DNA of 8,410 nucleotides from Burkholderiales bacterium (GTDB lineage Bacteria > Pseudomonadota > Gammaproteobacteria > Burkholderiales > Burkholderiaceae_E), in NCBI GenBank assembly GCA_020348765.1, contig CP070753.1, forward strand, positions 2,868,151 through 2,876,560, written 5' to 3'. Positions 6,117-8,410 of the stretch are shown here, piece by piece. Made by a program: the position numbers and the translations under genes. Under the pieces are notes generated by a model. It worked only from the letters and a program-made list of their open reading frames with translations, had not been told where the DNA came from and searched no databases. Within the stretch, counting starts at the first letter, position 1. Each line of letters opens with the position of its first letter.

Positions 6117-6123
6117 AAAGGGG
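6117..6123 (+). promoter_or_regulatory. Ribosome binding site of etfA
   Basis: AAAGGGG is 7 nt before ATG 6131. An in-frame ATG at 6113 would place this purine run inside the coding region, and it has no comparable signal itself, so 6131 is the start. Confidence 0.7.
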
Positions 6124-6130
6124 CAGCAAC

Positions 6131-7063
6131 ATGACAGCTCTGGTCATTGCAGAACATGACAACGCGGCGCTGCGACCGAGCACGCTGAACACGATTGCGG
6201 CCGCACAGGCCATCGGCGGCGACGTGGACGTGCTGGTGGCCGGGCACGAGTGCGCTGCGGTGGCCGAAGCCGCGGCGCAGCTGCCGGGCGTGGCCAGGGT
6301 GCTGCATGCCGATGCGCCGCACTTGGCGGACATGCTGGCCGAGAACGTGGCTGCCCAGGCGCTGGCCGTGGTCGACGGCCATTCCCACGTGCTGGCGCCG
6401 GCGACCGCATTCGGCAAGAACGTGACGCCGCGCGTGGCCGCGGCGCTGGACGTGATGCAGATCTCGGACATCATCGGCGTCGAATCGCCGGACACGTTCA
6501 CGCGCCCGATCTACGCCGGCAACGCGATCGCCACGGTGCAGAGCGCCGACCCGGTCAAGGTCATCACCGTGCGTACCACCGCATTCGACCCGGTCGCGTC
6601 CAGTGGCGGCTCGGCATCGGTCGCGAAGGTCGACGCAGCCGGCGACGCCGGCCTGTCGAGCTTCGTGTCGCGCGACGTGGCCAAGCTGGATCGTCCGGAA
6701 CTGACGGCGGCCGACGCGGTCGTCTCCGGCGGTCGGGGCATGGGCAGCAGCGAGAACTTCGCCTTGCTGGAGCCGCTCGCGGACCGGCTCGGCGCGGCCA
6801 TCGGCGCCAGCCGCGCTGCGGTCGACGCCGGCTACGCGCCCAACGACTGGCAGGTGGGACAGACCGGAAAGATCGTCGCGCCGCAGCTGTACATCGCGGT
6901 CGGCATCTCGGGCGCGATCCAGCACCTGGCCGGCATGAAGGACTCGAAGGTGATCGTCGCGATCAACAAGGACCCGGAGGCGCCGATCTTCCAGGTCGCC
7001 GACTATGGGCTGGTCGGCGACCTGTTCAAGGCCGTGCCCGAGCTGGTCGAGAAACTGGGCTGA
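6131..7063 (+). CDS. etfA: Electron transfer flavoprotein alpha subunit
   Basis: A 310-residue protein, complete and of normal EtfA size. The N-terminal ETF domain begins [11 protein letters not shown]. The C-terminal FAD-binding domain is well conserved: [10 protein letters not shown] (197-206), [12 protein letters not shown] (226-237), [20 protein letters not shown] (241-260), GAIQHLAGM (261-269) and [17 protein letters not shown] (277-293). R202, Q244-T245, S260, H265 and N279-D281 lie in segments that contact FAD in solved ETFs. It forms the redox half of the heterodimer with EtfB. The gene lies 114 bp downstream of etfB on the same strand and 30 bp before the dehydrogenase, so a three-gene operon is very likely. 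The gap before it holds a small hairpin. The start was chosen on the Shine-Dalgarno and the family N-terminus. Confidence 0.97.
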   Translation: MTALVIAEHDNAALRPSTLNTIAAAQAIGGDVDVLVAGHECAAVAEAAAQLPGVARVLHADAPHLADMLAENVAAQALAVVDGHSHVLAPATAFGKNVTPRVAAALDVMQISDIIGVESPDTFTRPIYAGNAIATVQSADPVKVITVRTTAFDPVASSGGSASVAKVDAAGDAGLSSFVSRDVAKLDRPELTAADAVVSGGRGMGSSENFALLEPLADRLGAAIGASRAAVDAGYAPNDWQVGQTGKIVAPQLYIAVGISGAIQHLAGMKDSKVIVAINKDPEAPIFQVADYGLVGDLFKAVPELVEKLG

Positions 7064-7082
7064 TTCGCGCTGACGGCGCGTC

Positions 7083-7088
7083 GAGGAG
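7083..7088 (+). promoter_or_regulatory. Ribosome binding site of the acyl-CoA dehydrogenase
   Basis: GAGGAG is 5 nt before GTG 7094. It decides in favour of the GTG start; the ATG codons at 7121 and 7124 have no such signal and would remove conserved N-terminal residues. Confidence 0.7.
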
Positions 7089-7093
7089 CTGAC

Positions 7094-8410
7094 GTGAGCT
7101 ACACCGCCCCTGTCAAGGACATGATGTTCGTGCTGACCGAACTGGCCGGGCTGGACCGGCTCGCGCGGCTGCCCGGCTACGAGGAGGCGACCACGGACAC
7201 CGCGCAGGCCGTGCTCGACGAATCGGCGCGCTTCACCGGCGAGGTCCTGGCTCCGCTGAACTGGTCCGGCGACCTGACGCCGGCGACGCTCGATGACGGC
7301 GTGGTGACCACCACGCCAGGCTTTCGGGAGGCGTTCGCGCAGTTCGTCGCCGGCGGCTGGCAGGGCGTGCAGCACGATCCGCAGTACGGCGGCCAGGGAC
7401 TGCCGAAAGCGATCGCCGCGGCATGCATGGAAATGGTCAACGCGGCGAACCTGTCGTTCGCGCTGTGCCCGATGCTCACCGACGGCGCGATCGAGGCGCT
7501 GATGGTGGCCGGCTCGCAGCGGCAGCGCGACCTGTACGTGCCGAAGCTGATCGAGGGGCTCTGGACCGGGACGATGAACCTGACCGAGCCCCAGGCCGGA
7601 TCGGATCTGGCGCAGGTGCGCACGCGCGCGGTGAGCCAGCCCGACGGCAGCTACCGGATCTTAGGACAGAAGATCTACATCACGTTCGGCGAGCACGATC
7701 TGGCCGAGAACATCGTGCACCTGGTGCTGGCGCGCACGCCGGACGCGCCCGAGGGGGTCAAGGGCATCTCGCTGTTCATCGTGCCCAAGTTCCTGATCGA
7801 CGACGACGGCAGCCTGGGCGCGCGCAACGACGTCTGGTGCAGCTCGATCGAGCACAAGCTCGGGATCAAGGCCAGCCCGACCGCCGTGCTGCTGTTCGGC
7901 GACGGCATGGGCGAGGTCGGCGAAGGTGCGATCGGTCACCTGGTGGGCGAGGAGAACCGCGGCCTCGAGTACATGTTCGTGATGATGAATGCGGCCCGCT
8001 TCGGGGTCGGCATGCAGGGTGTCGCGATTGCCGAACGCGCCTACCAGAAGGCGGTCGGCTACGCGCGCGAACGCGTGCAGGGCCGCGACGTCGCGGGCTC
8101 GGCCGGGCCGGTGACCATCATCCATCATCCGGACGTGCGCCGCATGCTGATGACGATGCGGGCGCAGACCGAGGCTGCGCGTGCCCTGGCCTACGTTGCC
8201 GCGGCCGCATTCGACCTTGCGCATGCGCATCCCGACCAGGCCGTCCGAAGCGACAGCCAGGGCTTCTACGAGTTCCTGGTGCCGATCGTCAAGGGCTGGT
8301 CGACCGAGATGTCGCTCGAGGTCACTTCGCTCGGCATCCAGGTGCACGGCGGCATGGGCTTCATCGAGGAGAACGGTGCGGCCCAGTACTACCGGGATGC
8401 CCGCATCCTG
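7094..8410 (+). CDS. Acyl-CoA dehydrogenase, large FadE/DmdC-like type, 3' end missing
   Basis: Translation from GTG 7094 gives 439 residues open to the right edge. It begins (M)SYTAPVKDMMFVLTELAG, typical of the roughly 600-residue bacterial acyl-CoA dehydrogenases related to DmdC, so some 150 residues are missing. Motifs: YGGQGLPK (98-105), the family signature MNLTEPQAGSDLA (161-173), GQKIYITFGEHD (191-202), EHKLGIKASPTAVL (253-266) and GEENRGLEYMF (285-295). VHGGMGFIEENGAAQYYRDA (417-436) contains E425 at the position of the catalytic base of medium-chain enzymes (E376). The enzyme would oxidise an acyl-CoA to the 2-enoyl-CoA using FAD and reduce the adjacent EtfAB. Chain length and substrate cannot be told; a 3-methylthiopropionyl-CoA role is only one possibility. 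One TTA leucine codon (7661) is unusual in such GC-rich coding. It lies 30 bp after etfA in the same operon. Confidence 0.93.
   Translation, partial: MSYTAPVKDMMFVLTELAGLDRLARLPGYEEATTDTAQAVLDESARFTGEVLAPLNWSGDLTPATLDDGVVTTTPGFREAFAQFVAGGWQGVQHDPQYGGQGLPKAIAAACMEMVNAANLSFALCPMLTDGAIEALMVAGSQRQRDLYVPKLIEGLWTGTMNLTEPQAGSDLAQVRTRAVSQPDGSYRILGQKIYITFGEHDLAENIVHLVLARTPDAPEGVKGISLFIVPKFLIDDDGSLGARNDVWCSSIEHKLGIKASPTAVLLFGDGMGEVGEGAIGHLVGEENRGLEYMFVMMNAARFGVGMQGVAIAERAYQKAVGYARERVQGRDVAGSAGPVTIIHHPDVRRMLMTMRAQTEAARALAYVAAAAFDLAHAHPDQAVRSDSQGFYEFLVPIVKGWSTEMSLEVTSLGIQVHGGMGFIEENGAAQYYRDARIL

Noticed and set aside
4964..7375. 803-codon minus-strand open frame opposite etfB and etfA
   Set aside because: Composition is rich in R, H, Q, D and L as expected from reading GC-rich codons backwards. 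It has no domain, and both sense genes are unmistakable.
7661..8347. 228-codon minus-strand frame opposite the acyl-CoA dehydrogenase
   Set aside because: H/D/R-rich shadow; the plus strand reads a continuous dehydrogenase.

Overview
The window is GC-rich, densely coding bacterial chromosome with no sign of mobile DNA. Gene content, Shine-Dalgarno signals and protein flavour point to a beta- or gammaproteobacterium. EtfB/EtfA and the acyl-CoA dehydrogenase look most like the betaproteobacterial versions; this is a judgement from remembered family sequences, not a search.

Left third (1-3266, minus strand): a tightly packed operon read right to left, MoxR-type AAA+ ATPase, then a DUF58 membrane-anchored protein, then a TgpA-type DUF3488/transglutaminase membrane protein cut by the left edge. 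This is the known moxR-DUF58-tgpA arrangement, an envelope-associated module in which the MoxR ATPase is thought to act as a chaperone.

Middle (3267-4857): a divergent intergenic region of 263 bp with a GC-rich structured leader, then a plus-strand crotonase-fold protein close to the ECHDC3 branch. It has lost both classical hydratase glutamates. It converges on a minus-strand MarR-family regulator.

Right half (4858-8410): a 409-bp regulatory region between divergent marR and etfB carries two exact copies of the 20-bp operator TTGTCAAC-N4-GTTGACAA, each inside a longer palindrome (24 and 34 bp). A degenerate third copy and a solitary half-site flank them. Overlapping divergent sigma70-like promoters can be drawn with their -35 boxes inside the two strong operators. 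Downstream run etfB, etfA and a large FadE/DmdC-like acyl-CoA dehydrogenase cut by the right edge.

How it fits together: the dehydrogenase would oxidise an acyl-CoA and pass electrons to the EtfAB flavoprotein, which feeds the respiratory chain through ETF:quinone oxidoreductase (not in the window). The MarR protein probably represses itself and the etfBA-dehydrogenase operon through the palindromes, perhaps sensing an acyl-CoA or related acid. The crotonase may act on a related CoA ester, but its reaction is not predictable. No wholly new system is visible. The most interesting items are the operator array and the glutamate-less crotonase.
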